Shown piece by piece: positions 1 through 13,300 of a stretch of DNA of 64,000 nucleotides. The position numbers and the translations under genes are program-made. The notes under the pieces are model-generated. The model ran no database searches and was not told where the DNA came from. It saw nothing but the letters and a program-made list of their open reading frames with translations. Every line of letters begins with the position of its first letter. The first letter of the stretch is position 1. This stretch comes from Membranipora membranacea (lineage: Eukaryota > Bryozoa > Gymnolaemata > Cheilostomatida > Membraniporidae), in NCBI GenBank assembly GCA_914767715.1, contig OU612070.1:1753501-1817500 (forward strand). The letters are read 5' to 3'.

Positions 1-165
1 TTTATGCATAGACTTAATAATTATTATGTCTATGTATTTATGTGATCACCAAGGAAATGATATATTGTACCAGATTTGCTATTCTTCACAGAGCTGATGA
101 AAAGGGGTAAAGTAGAGCGATGGATGGAAATAAACTGGAAGGGCAGGTTTTATTGCCAAGTTTAC

Positions 166-2186
166 CTTTTGGTTAATGATACGGACAGCTTCATCAGCGA
201 ATACAAGGGAAGAATATTCACCGACCCTACTGGAATCAGGAGTTGTGTTGTTCCAGACATCTAATCCACCGTACATAATGCCTGTATTAGTATCAGGGCG
301 AACATCTAAAACATGGATTGTGAATACTTTTGTTGAGTAATAAAAAACAAAAATTGTCATCATGATTGCATAACTAAAATCAGCTATATATGCCAAACCG
401 AATATCTGATCTGGTATGAAGTCCAGTCCAGGTGAATATCATGAGTTCTTTTAATTAATTCATACTGACTCTCGTGATCTGACTGGGCATGTAGATCACT
501 GATAAACTAGGCTATCATTACCACAAAGCAGGTGTCGTAAGGCTAAGTATGCATCGTGCGTGACTTGAATTTGCGCATGCGCAGGAACAATGAGTTTAGT
601 TTGGGTTCTGATTGCAACTTTGGAAAGGGGAAATGGGATATCCCCTGCATAAACTGTCAATCAAAATCAGCTAATAATGACAAGAGAGGATAACTATTAA
701 TCACAAATCTGCAAACTTTGGGGAGTATGTCACCAGAGCAGGTAGCCAATCAGATGGCTTCGGAATTCCGAGACTCAATTTTGCAGAGATCAGCTCATGC
801 CCAGAGCTGAACATGCGCAGAATGTAATTAATTAGCAACAATTCATTAGTTCTCAGGCTATCAATATTATTCAGTGACTAAGTTTGGTTCAAGACAAAAA
901 ATCGAGAAAGATTTGACCTCAAACTTGAATACATTCTACAATATGTCATAACATAGAAATTGCATGTATAACACCATTTACATCCACTTTTCCAAGTTCA
1001 AAATTTGGCTGGCGAACCTCAGTCTAACGATAAATCATGCTCTGCACTTAAAATTAATCTCTCAGTTGCTGACAAATGATACAATGCAGCATTTTTTTAC
1101 CTCTAACAGGCTCAACTATTTTTGGAGGGCTGAACACACATTCAAACAATAATGTGCATAGGAACAGCCAATAATAATAGTAATGATGTTTAATGGCATG
1201 GATAAAAGGACTTACACTGATGAGTATAGTAGTCTATTCCTCCTTGCATACATCCGAAGTAGGTATCGAATCCTCTGTTCTGTGGTATATATTCCTCCTG
1301 GTACATTCCAATATGCCATTTACCTAAAAAATGAGAAAACAAATTTTTGTCGCAGAGAGGTAAAACCGCTGACTAAATAGAAATCTAACTTTTTTTGCAT
1401 GATAATGGCCGCAGCCTATTAATGTTTATTTGTTGTTACAAAACTTGACGTGATACCGATGATAAATTTAGCTACCTGTACTGTACCCGCCAAAAGAATC
1501 CAATTAAATTGAACATTAATAGTTGTTGGCCATCGATCTTTTAACATTTTTAAAAAAAATTGATGACCCTTATTATTACAGTCCTTAACAGGCCATGAAC
1601 ACTCACCAATCGCATGCGTGTCATATCCTTTCTTCTTCAACTGTTCAGGAAGCAGGGTAAAGTTAAGGGGAAGTCCGCGTGGCTGTGATCCTATCAGAAC
1701 TGAATGCTGAAGTCCAATGTTTATTGGATATCGCCCTGTCATATTACACACAAAACAAAGTATTACTACAAGTTTTTGATGTACCCAAAAAGCTGGGCTG
1801 GTTAAAATGCTCTCTTTATAACTCCTTTTACAAGACGTAACAGAACCAGTTTATATGATATGCCATGACATATTTTTATCCTTACCAGTCATAAGAGCTC
1901 CTCGTGATGCAGTGCATGCATGCTGAGCGTAATAATTGTCCAATATGATTCCTTTCCTGGCTAGTCTGTCCATCACTGGAGTCTTGATCCCTTGCCCAGC
2001 ACCCCCATTGTAACCGATGTCTGGATATCCAATATCATCAGACAGGACAAATATTATATTAGGGGGTGTTTCCTGTCTCCTTCTGTATCCTCCCCATGGC
2101 CTGCTGCTGGCAGCATATATTGTTGCTATCTGACAGCACGATATAATGAGCAACAGAACAAATAAACAGTTTACCAGTAGTGACAT
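166..2186 (-). CDS. Arylsulfatase B-like sulfatase, 5' part (first four exons)
   Basis: Secreted or lysosomal sulfate-ester hydrolase. Four exons join in frame: 2186-1886, 1735-1607, 1323-1216 and 281-166. All have GT-AG borders, and the last ends in a donor, so more exons lie beyond the left edge. The product starts with a signal peptide (residues 1-25). The metal-binding SDD follows at residues 49-51, then the formylglycine motif CTASR at 91-95, then [20 protein letters not shown] and RGFDTYFG, in the order seen in ARSB/ARSI/ARSJ. The motif has Ala where most animal sulfatases have Pro (CxPSR); CxAxR occurs in bacterial enzymes, so activation remains plausible. The family is clear. The substrate cannot be told, because the C-terminal half is missing. 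Confidence 0.88.
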
Positions 2187-3307
2187 TGCGGTAGATGACC
2201 TCTTATGGATGCACAGATGAGATCTCTGACACCTCTTTCACTGATTATCAGGGTTTTATATCCTACAAGAGTACTTAATTTGAAGGCTTATATTATTGCT
2301 GTGGTTATAGAATGATGTATGGATGATAAACTTAAAAAATGCAAGTCACCTTCCATGCCCAACTGCGTCAATGACTATTCCCAACTGCGTCAATGAGTAT
2401 TTATAATCTTTGACTGCGTGTAAACAATCATATAATATAATATAATATAGAACACAATCAGTTACCAAACTTTCAAGTCGGTCTAACTCAGGCGATACTG
2501 TAAACTTGATAAAGACAAATATTTTTCTACAGCGTAAAGCCAATAATGTTTTGTTGCTCAATCTATTATACTGCTGTCATCTCGTTTGGCAATGTTATTA
2601 TTGACACTAAGACATTGCAACACCAGATTAGGGTCATGATAGTGATAACTAACTCATGTGTCATGTCCTACAAAAAGAAGTAAAAACTCTCAACATTGTA
2701 AAGCAATGTAAACATGAATTATCCCTTTTTGCCAGTAAACCAGAGTATGCAAGTGTCTACCAGATTATAATGCAAAAAAGGGGCTAGATTTATTACATAT
2801 TATGATGATGGAGCGGCGTCCTCATATATCACAAGATTTGGTTTGGTACCCATTTGAGAATGATAAATCGGTAAGTAATCTGCTTTGTCATGATAACGGA
2901 ATGAAAGAGCAAAAAATTCAAATAAACATTCACAATACTGATAAAAAATAGTGACCTATGCATGACAAGAGTATATTTTAAATCTCACTTTCTAATAATA
3001 ACACTGAAACTGTACTTGCGTTTACAATGGATATTGATCTCCCCTTTTCAACCCCGGAAACATATTGGCAATTTTCCTACTTGTCAAATACTTAATAATA
3101 AATACTACAATAAAAAAGCTCTTGAAACCTCCTGCCACTCTAAATCTGCCTGGTTCATGAACATGAATGAATATGTTATGAAATCACCATTGATTTGCAA
3201 TCAGTCGAGGTTTGCCTTGCTGCCACTTGGGGAAGATTAGCAAAATCTGAAAATATTTGTTGCAACATGCCAAGATACAGTGACTTAATAATAGGCATAA
3301 CGCAAGA
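2187..3307. other. Intergenic stretch
   Basis: No coding pattern seen between the sulfatase start and the receptor-like gene on the other strand. The two genes are divergent, so promoters for both probably lie here, but I see no clear TATA or initiator element. The only structure is a short tandem duplication at 2358-2401. Confidence 0.4.
2358..2401. repeat. 22-bp tandem duplication
   Basis: Two adjacent 22-bp units beginning CCCAACTGCGTCAATGA, differing at one base. No function suggested. Confidence 0.7.
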
Positions 3308-6285
3308 ATGGTGATCCACCAGACAAGAGTATTACCAGTTGATACTACAGTGACTGCAGAAGACGAACCTTCTCTACAGAGATTCGATCTATCAATTCGG
3401 TATATCATGACAGCTGTGGGCTGCTTACCCAGCTGCATACCACATCTACCAAAGTCAGTTCGGGTACCCCTGGCCGTAGCACAACTGCTGATGACTATAG
3501 TTCTACTCATTCCACCTGTGAATGCCCTGTTCAGCATTTTAGGACAGGAAGACAGACAAAATCCTACAGTTTTCATCTAAAAAATATTGTGTTTGGAGGT
3601 ATCATTTCTCACTCCTTTTGATGCCCTCTGCTTCTCAGTCACTGCTAACATGTTTAATACATTCACTGACTACTATGGACAGCTCTCAGTAGTGCAAAAG
3701 TGCTTCAACAAAATGCACATAGACATACCACACCGTTTTATGAGGTTTTCTCTTGTCATGCTGGCTACCTCAGGTGTCTTAATGTCAGGAGTGATGGTCA
3801 CCTTATTCATATACGACTATATTAATCATGTGTGGCACCTTGATCCTTTATTTGCACCGGAGATCACGAACGATAACTACGTCAGTCTAGATCAGTTTCA
3901 GGTTAGGCTGAGACAGTTAGGCCACGAATACATGGTGATGTATGGCATCCACACATGCATCAAAATCACTTATTTAGGCTCGGTGATCCTTGTCGTATTC
4001 CTACTCTTCAGGGGTTACAACAATAACTTGGAAAATATTGTCACAAACAATCCCAATAAACTTCAGAAAGACCTCTTGATGTATCGCCACACACATCTAG
4101 AACTGTGTCAGCTGGTCGAGAACATGAACAGATTATTCCGATGCTTGTTGGGCTGCATGGTACTGGCCTATAGTGTTGGAACGCTGCTCATTCTCTACCT
4201 TGTGTCCTTGGGATTAACAAAGGACTCAGAGTTGAGAGGGATTATGATTTTCTGGTGTATAATGTTTATTTTCTTCGACATAATGACTATTGTATCATGC
4301 CAGGTGATCCAAGATCTGGTGAGTCTTTCAATTTATGTTTTTTTTGCTTGAATTGCTTGTTGCCTTAGGACCTGTCCTCCTTCCTAGGAGTTAAGATCTC
4401 GATATTTGCGGTCTAGAGTTCTTATTAAAAGGCCATGTTTAGGGTTCAGATTGTGCAAAAGTAAAAAATTGTATAGATGGCATGAGCATATGTATAGCAA
4501 AGTGTCCTAAAGTACAACACATGTGACAACAGCTCTCTTCAAATATTTTTTGAATCCATCTTCAGAGTGAAGGAATACCCTGCTTCTATTGAGGCAGTAT
4601 TATTTAGCCAATAGTTAATATCTCAATTTTTTTTTTACAAGCAGAGTGTACCAGCAACACTTTTCTTGCAATTTTTTTAGTTTGTGATAGTAATACAATC
4701 AATCAAGTCTCTTCGGTTTTTTTTAGACTGTAGAGGCTAAAGAGCACCTGTTGAGACTAACTGTCACTCCCACAGAACAGAAGGTTGAGGTGGGACCATG
4801 GAAATGTTTTCTATTCATTAGGCATGTTATTATTTGTGCTGCTGATTTTGGAGTGCGATTCTGGTTATGTGTCTAGTAGTCCTTGTATTGTTTCTTCCGA
4901 CTGCAGCTTGACATCTTTCACTGAAGATCTGACAGTGGTCAGAGGAACCGAGTGGGTGTAAAATGCATAAGTTTTGCCACCAGCTGATTTTTGTGAGAAA
5001 ATTTTGAATTAGTGATCACATGTTGTGACTATGAGAATATGTGGTCACAGTGTCTAATGAAACCCATAAGGGTAGAATAGTAAAGACGTAATAACATGGT
5101 GCAATCCTATCTTTTTCATGGTTTGCGGTTTGACAGCACTAAAATAGTACAAACCTAGCAGTGCATTCAAGCTTACTAGTTTCAATTTGATAATATGGTA
5201 TGTTTATATTTTTTCTTGACAACAGGAGTTTGAGTTGAGCTTATTTTTCGAGCAAGTTAACGAGCCGACACCTCTTACAGCAGCAGGAGTAATTGTTGTG
5301 AACAAAGACCTCGGTCTGACGGTAATCGTGATAATAATAATAATAATAATATAATATAATAATTATGTTGCTGTCCGTCTAGATAGACGAGGTGCGGCAT
5401 AGGAAGAGGTTTATAGTGACGACTAGGTTTCTGAGTCGTTAGTGCCACTTTTCAACCACTCACACCTTTAACCCAGCGTGAAGCATAGCGCTACAAGGCC
5501 GGAGCTGCAGTGGTTGATGACAGCATCCTCCCGTATAAAGCTATACCATACAGGAGGGCTCTTTAATCTGCATGCACGATGGTGTTGTACATACAGAAGA
5601 CCTCCATTATTTATAGTCCTGATCCGAATGGACTGTGTGATCAGTCAAAGTCGAAACGACTTTCGGTCCCGGACGGGGTTTGAACCCACAACCGGCTGGT
5701 CAAGTGGCAGACACCCTAACCACTGAGCCAAACTGCTACAATACAACCAGTACTGCACAAGGGGTTCCGACTGTCAGTGACACAGAAAGAGCGTGCCATT
5801 TTTAAACAACAAATCTTAGAGTTTTTTGGGAGTTGAGAAACTGAAAACATTTTGAAGGCACTGTGCGAGTCTCATAAGTGGGCGATCTCCGCTAAGGAAT
5901 CGGTGTCTCTGCATCTATATCTGCTATTTTGCATTCTATCAATTTCGCATCAAAAATTATCTCCTGTATTATATATAGCCATGCCGAATATTCAGAGATT
6001 TTCCATGGTAGTCTGCTGGTAGACTGCCGACCCATGAATGTATGGATGTTGTTTTATGTGAGAAAATATCACACCATCTGATGGTTATAATTTCGTAATG
6101 GTCTATGTCAGACGATATCTAAGTTTCAATATCTGAATGATACAATATATTTATTTTAGATCGCTGGATTCATTCTCACATACTACATATTGATGGCTCA
6201 AATTGGCTCCTCTTTGCAAGGATCAGAATGTGCAAACTTTGAATATAACCTCACTACCACTATACCCGAGGAAATTCTAAGATGA
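3308..6285 (+). pseudogene. Gustatory-receptor-like seven-transmembrane protein with one in-frame stop
   Basis: Member of the insect gustatory/odorant receptor superfamily (GRL), a plasma-membrane family. Exons: 3308-4318, 4727-4783 or 4789, 5226-5321 and 6160-6285. The coding frame is about 430 codons, normal for the family. The long first exon carries several hydrophobic segments and the conserved H-x-x-L-C-x-L-V-x-x-x-N-R-L-F stretch before a late membrane helix. The third exon ends VIVVNKDLGLT. The last exon gives TYYILMAQI, matching the family's C-terminal TYhhhhhQF signature. All three introns are phase 0 and lie near the 3' end, as in known Gr genes. A TAA at 3578-3580 interrupts exon 1 while the same frame continues after it. 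This is a null allele, a pseudogene, a sequencing error or an unrecognised intron. A SINE occupies most of the start of the last intron. Confidence 0.68.
5330..5742 (-). mobile_element. tRNA-derived SINE, family 1
   Basis: On the minus strand the element begins near 5742 with a tRNA-like head: an A box of type TGGCTCAGTGG, then a B box GGTTCAAACCC near 5680. A roughly 300-bp body follows and ends in an ATT/ATA-rich tail at 5330-5360, directly after the donor of the receptor gene's third exon. It lies antisense in that intron. The coding-looking stretch at 5478-5726 on the plus strand is a shadow of this element. Confidence 0.75.
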
Positions 6286-7326
6286 AGCAAATTTGGTTAT
6301 ACATTGTACCCCTGGGCTGTTAGTATAGAAACCGACGTACAACAAAACAGATATTCAACTTGATTTCAGTGACATCACTAAGTAACAGATCCATCTCCTA
6401 TAGTTATATAGTTACACAGGTCATGTAGTTTAGGCTTGTTAATTCATAATCAGTAAATTAATATGATCTACTTTACAGTGTCAGTGACTTCACATTAAGT
6501 GTTTCTTTTTCTTTTTTTTTAAAATTTGTTTCTGCCTCCATGCAATCAATTTTAACAAGTTTCTCGATTGTTGAACACATTGAGGACTTTAGGTAATCTG
6601 ATCCTAAATACAAGAGCTTGTCTGAAGTTACTCAAGAGAGTGATTTTTATTTATTGACACTCATATAGTTGATTTCCTTCCGAATGGTGAACAAATGCAG
6701 CACATCAATTTGCTAAAATGGATTTCCAATTATTTACTTCCCACCCACTTGAGGTACACAATATAGATGGGTACCATTATTTCTGGCGTGCACATGCTCA
6801 AAACTATACCCAAGAATGCAGGGCGAGTCATTATTATTCCATAACAGTACCATAATTTGGGGCAAGCGAGAGGGAAGTTGGATGCTTTTATCGATGACTC
6901 GTTATCGCTTCTGTCATACTAATATATTCAATTTTATTTAGCATCATCACATTGTAAATATTAAAAAACAATATTCATAAATATATATTTTTCAATACAT
7001 GCATGTTTTTTGACTGTGGTTATATATGTGCACATGGAATGAACGATATAGAGCTGCCAATAAAATGTGAGCAAATAAAATAATAGATAAAAAAGATACA
7101 TTATTCCTTGACGATGCCTTTTTATTGACAATAACATATGGTATATAATACACATTCACCCTAATATCATGTAGAATACACCTTCACCCTAATATCATGT
7201 AGAATACACCTTCAACCTCATTAACGTGATGGCTTACCACAGTATAGACTGCCCTCCACCTTGGTTGACATACAACTTAAACATCCGCTGACTTTTACTT
7301 ATCGGGTACAAAGTTACAAATTAAAA
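6286..7326. other. Intergenic stretch between two convergent genes
   Basis: Holds the 3' ends of the receptor-like gene (+) and the histidine decarboxylase gene (-). Strongly AT-rich. A 22-bp segment around TAGAATACACCTTCACCCTAA is repeated about three times at 7155-7220. No gene seen. Confidence 0.4.
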
Positions 7327-10300
7327 TCAGCCATCAACACCCCACTTTCCATTCCTCTCTTGTTTCTCATTAGCTGTTGATGGTGCAGGTTTTTGTGCTG
7401 TCTTCCTCTCAACAACCAAACTTATCTTTCTCAACACTCCATCAGCGAATTTTCCAAACAGTCTGTTTGCAGAATCAATCATGGTTGGTTTTTCTTTAGG
7501 CGCTATGATAGGTTTAGCGTGCATACAATCTGTATGCGTCGGTGAGGCAGAAGCTGACCGGTCTTTAAGTGAGAGATCAGAGTCCTCATCTGAAGAATCA
7601 CTGGATAAGAAAGCCGAGGAGTCATCGCTACAAGATGGCTCAGAGACAACTGGGTCAAAGTGCCACTTCCTGTCCACTCCACCCAAATGCTTGGAACCTG
7701 AAATGTGAGACACGCCATCATATTATGGTGACAGGGATAAATCAATTGCTCAGCGCGTGCATGGGGAGACAACTTGTAAGAAGTGTTATTGCAAAATTAG
7801 AGAATCCTTGTGACCGTGTCAGACTTTATTTGTCATACATCTGATCAAGGAAAATAGATTACAAAACTGTAACTTTTACTGTTGATATTGGTATTATAGC
7901 GTAATCTGTTACACAGTGGAACAAAAGTATTAATCGACGGATGAATATTACCTGTGTCAAGGCTTCGTACTCTGCGTGCTAAGAGCTTTCCATAGCAATG
8001 CATCTTTGGGGCTTGTCTGAAACATATACTATCCAAACCACTCTGCAATTAGAAAAGAACACATGTATAGACAAAATAAGTAGTGTTTTCGCATACATGG
8101 TATAAAGGTTCCGCGGTTTCACCAAGTTGCACATTATTATAGTATTCAGTAAACCAAAAAATATGAATTCTTGGTCACATCAGTATTATACCACAACCCC
8201 GTTCAGGTCTGCAATTTCTCTCACACAGATTATACATTGAGTCACACAGCAGTGTTTACTGCTGGTCAGACTGCTTACCTTTTCAGCGATATTTACCAGG
8301 CAGACATCGTCTGTGGTCATTGCTTTACCAGTGCTGTCTTTGATGTCACATAATGCAGCGTAAGACCCGTTTACCACATTGGGGTGAACTGGAACGTTTG
8401 AAAGAAGCAAACTCATATCCCAGTCTCGTTCGTGGTGCGCCCAAGTGAAACGACGCTTTTTTTTTTCTACAAAAAGGTAGATAAGCCTATGAGTTATATA
8501 AAAGTTATTTACCTGACCACCCTTATGTAGCCTGGGCAAGCTACCAAGAAGTACACAATTAAAGACTCATACAGTGTCATAACACTATGGAAAGCAGAGG
8601 GTTTATAATTTAGAACCTTTAGATCATAATGACAAATGTGTACAGCTAGACTACCCCTATCCTTAACAATGTATGTAGTCAATTCCAGAAGGTTTCATAT
8701 AAGAGTAAAGTCTCTCCATAGTCTTATCAATAAATTAACTCGTATAGTTATCAGCTGTCAAAAATGAATCCTGCCTAGTTGTCAGTTAGATCAAACTCAT
8801 TATTGTGAGACAAGTTCTTTCAAATCATTGCTCCTGTATGGTTTTAAGGAGGCAAATTTGTTGCAAAATTGATCACTCAGAAGATAGAAACGCAGTGATC
8901 AACTTTGAATAGCTTATCCCCCACCCCCTACAAAACTAATAGTACAGCACAAGTACCATACCTAATGTAACAGTGCTCTCTGTTAGTTTGCCCATGTTCT
9001 CTTCTGTGATCAATTTAGCAGCATGTTCTTGGATGATCATCCAATCGCGATCCAGATCACCCTCAGTGGTATGCGGAGATGTCACAGTGAATCTAATGGT
9101 GAAATAAAAGTTTCACACGCTAAACATCTCATCTTTACATGAAATTCAAATATATATAAGATGGTTGCCAACTGGATACTGTTCAATCTGGGTGAACGGG
9201 AAAAAATTGCATTCTCAGAGACAAATAAATGCCATAATGGTGGTCACATGTCACCAAACAGTCTGAAAATATAGATAAAAGTTACAAATAAAATGCTACA
9301 CTAGCTGATCTACCATAGATGAAAACGTCAAAACATTTTTTTTTCAAACCCTCTTCAAACTGTTGTATTCCTGGCATACCCCTTGCCAACAACCATGTCC
9401 TACCTGATTACATACACTCCTTTCAGTGAGGCGGGTACCATATGAATCCTACCATCCCTGTTCAGATTCTTCAGCAATCTGTCTGTTCTGTTCACTCCTT
9501 CCTTTAGTCTGAACACAATCAGTCCGAGATGGCGTGGAGCAAAAACTTCAAATCTCTCATCTGCCAAGATTTTCTTCTCAAAATATTCTCCTCGCTTAAC
9601 ATTCTACAAGAAATAGAAGACCAAGTTAATGTGATATGCCTATAAAATAAACATCACAATTAATAATAATAAAATATTATTAAACTCTGGACAGTGAACT
9701 AAACTGTGGACAGTGTATTTAGCGTATGTATTTAATGTATATAGCGTTTTTTCTTTACATTTCTACTTCACAGAGATGAAGAATCTGGGACTGTGGGTCA
9801 TCTCTATCAGTATCAACTTCGCTTGCCAGTTATAGAGTGAGTGGGCTAGAGCAATCAAATCATGTAGTCGACTCAAGTGATCTCATTGAGAATCGAACCT
9901 TGGAATTTGCGAATATAAGGATGCCATTACGTTGCCATCCAGCCTTGGGTCATCATAAAACAGCAGCAGAGCAGATTTATAATCAGATAATATCACTTGT
10001 AGATGTGTTCGTAGTGGAAAAAGTTAAACATGTTAAATGGAGTAGGGTGTCGCGCCAAACATCCCATGGGTAAAAAGTACGATTGGGATATGATGTGACC
10101 TTACTGATGTCGGTCTTAGTTTGAAATAGTTCGATATGTCTTAGTCTAATAATGTGATGGTGCCTGAAGAATGTGGTTTTGGGTGTAGTATACAGTAACG
10201 ATATGTTTAGGTTTTACTGGTGATGCTTGTCGCTTAGAAAATTTTGAGAGGTGATTATAATATTATATGTTGTGGTAAATAATATGATGGCGCATTGATG

Positions 10301-13300
10301 ATGTGGTTTAGGTTTTGGTTATGACATGATGGTGGTGGGGTGCTTTGAGTAAGGTAACAGAGAATTTGAATGTAAATTGAGCCGCCAGAGGAGTAGAATA
10401 AGTGTCTTGGCACAATCACCACGCAGTCGCTACACTGGCAGTTTCCTCTAACAAAGCTCGACAGAAAGGTTGGTTCGACTCGACATCTTAAACTAATATA
10501 TTATATTAACAGATACTCTTTTTTGAACAATGAATAAAAAATTTAAATGTGTAGTTTATTTAACTTGAGTTAGTTAGGATATCAAGGGCGTCTGCCCCAA
10601 CAGTGCACATCAGTTAGAACGCTACAACTTATCGGGATGAGTATAATTTTTACTTTTCTAATATGAGCCTGCAACCCTTCAACACCATACGCCCTCATAA
10701 CAAACCATAGCTTGAGTGCTCTGAATCGTCGGCTAAGCGGAATCTGCCAGTGCTGGAAGATAGAAACACAGACTATTATGTGATATAGTAATATTATATA
10801 GACTATTATATAGGAATGGCATAGGCTGGTATTGGCAAGTTCAAAAACAACACAGCACTTTGTTTATGGAAGGCTTTAGAGAAATTTGATGATGTGGTTT
10901 TGTTTCTGTGAGAACCCTATGGATACAAAATACAATTAGGATATGGTTTTTAAAGTATTAAATTGAGGGCATACCACAGGATTGGGGCACACTGACGGGC
11001 ACTTATTTTCTCTTGGCTGCTTTATACTCAAAGCTATGGAGGAAAATTTTTGACTATGACTATCAACATGATGTAGCCACATCAATATTTGAATACACAA
11101 TAAATAAATCATCAAAATCTACACGAGATCAGTGAAGTTTAGTTAACTTGACCTATTTAGGGTGACCGAGGTTCCACTCTCCCCTCACCCCCAACAGTTT
11201 TCCATCAGCCTGGACCCTATATTGTGGAAGAACTAGCTGAATTTTGGAGCTCTAACGAGAAATATTTATCATTTGATATAAAATAATATAATATGGTCAT
11301 GAAAATTAGTCATGGAAACAGTAAAAAACAAAAGGAGTGAAATAAGAAAAATCCAGTTATCAGAGGAAAGTAACCAACGAAATAGCAGTAATTTGATCCA
11401 TCAGTGGACTTGATGTAATGATGTAGAGTTGAAATTGTAGAACATACCATATAATCTACTGCCGCTCCACTGTTCTCATGTTGCAAATAGAGAGGTTCGA
11501 CATTGAAGGTACAATGCAACGCAGCACTGTTGGTCACCCTGATGAAAATATAATTTAACTAAATGAGATGGCAAAAGATTTATTTATGATCATTTCATGC
11601 AACATTACAGATTAGTCTACACAAAGTTGTTCAGTTTGTGCAAAACATAAAATGACCATCTGTTTGAGTACTTGGATGTTTTGCATACAGGAGTCGTCAT
11701 CAGAAACCTGACTCTGAGGGTGCATGTGTAGGTATTCTGCTGTATAGAGTCGATGAGTGTCTAAATTTAAGAGCATCAGTAAATTTACAGTGTTATTCTG
11801 TTGTAGATTTTGTTTGGTAAGGACTGATTTTACTAAATTTCAGTCTGCTGGTAATCCTAATAAGAGATTTGTTTGCTTTGAAGTTTTAAAGCTGTAAAAC
11901 CTTGTGATATAGGAGAAGTTTACAATTTTGAGATTTTTTCTGGAGACATTATGACATAGAGTCTTACCACATTGCTGTACAATCAAAGTTTACTAGAAGC
12001 CATTTAGACGGGTTGAAAGCAAAGCTCTGTGCATACTCAACACCGTCCATGAATGATCTGTACTCCGGACACACAAACGCAGACCCAGCATATGCAGCAT
12101 CTATATGGAGCCAAATAGTCTCTCGCATACCTGTCATATGAATGTTATGAATGAATTTATATTTTAGATGCATGTACCATGGTTGGTATTAAGTTCGGTT
12201 TATCTTCATATTTATCAGCATCGTAATAGCAAGAATTTGGATCAAAAAGCCACCTGACTACCATGTTATAAAACTTCATGAATGGAATTGGGGGTTGTCA
12301 CATACTACCTAAGAAAAAGACAACTCCAAAAGTGTTGCTTGGTGAATCTCATTTCAGATATGATATGCTCTCTATAATGTTACTTACATATAGGTCCAAT
12401 CTCACTAACGTCATCAAAAGAGCAGCAGCCTGTAGTTCCCAAAGTTGCACAGACCTAAAAGTATATTTTATTTTCATCACTCATTATTAATGAGTCAGTC
12501 ACAACGATGCCTGAGTCAGGCTTTCTTCTGTAAAAAAATATTTAGATCTTATCTTGGAAGATTTATTGAAAAGACTCCCCAAACTAGGTGCAAAGATATT
12601 CATTAAGCTGTAGGTTTTCCCGGCCTACTATATATCGTACTCACAAAGAACGGAATCAATCCTTGCTGCCTATCAAGCTCAATGGCCTTCTCCAAAGCAT
12701 CACCTCTCAGTCTATGTTCATCATCCGTAGGTAAAAGTCTCAACTTCACCAGACTTATAAGACTAGCTTTCTCTACTGAAGAATGAGCCTAAAGAAATGA
12801 TATAGTGCATCAGTACTTGCGGTAGTTACATACAAACGATCCATCAAAGCTGTTATGCTTTACCGAGAGTATATGAATAACTTACTGATATTATTACTTC
12901 TTTGATTACAAAAAGGGCTGCATACAGTGCAATATACAACCTGCATCGCGATCAGTTGGCTCAAATAGCAGACTAGGAAGTGAAATATGTATGTACAACT
13001 TTCTATCAGGTGCAAATCCTGGTCACTATGAATAATATTGTTACGATGTGTTCGAATTCGAATTGTGATGAGAAATTAAACTCTCAGGCTAACTGTAAGG
13101 TGAGACACCTCTCTGCCTAAACCGCTCTCTCACTCTTGCTGGCTTAAATTTAAGATTCTAGCAAGTCGATCTTGAGGGAAACCATATGAAAGGGTAAAAG
13201 TTACCTAGAGCTGGGATAGAGACAAAATTGAGACCATTGAGGCATCATTGAGGGTTGAATAACTTGTTGTTGTGAACTTGTGACTTGAGTTAGTTGAATA

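Noticed and set aside
7481-7844. Open frames antisense to the last histidine decarboxylase exon
   Set aside because: Shadows of a real exon; no splice or domain support.
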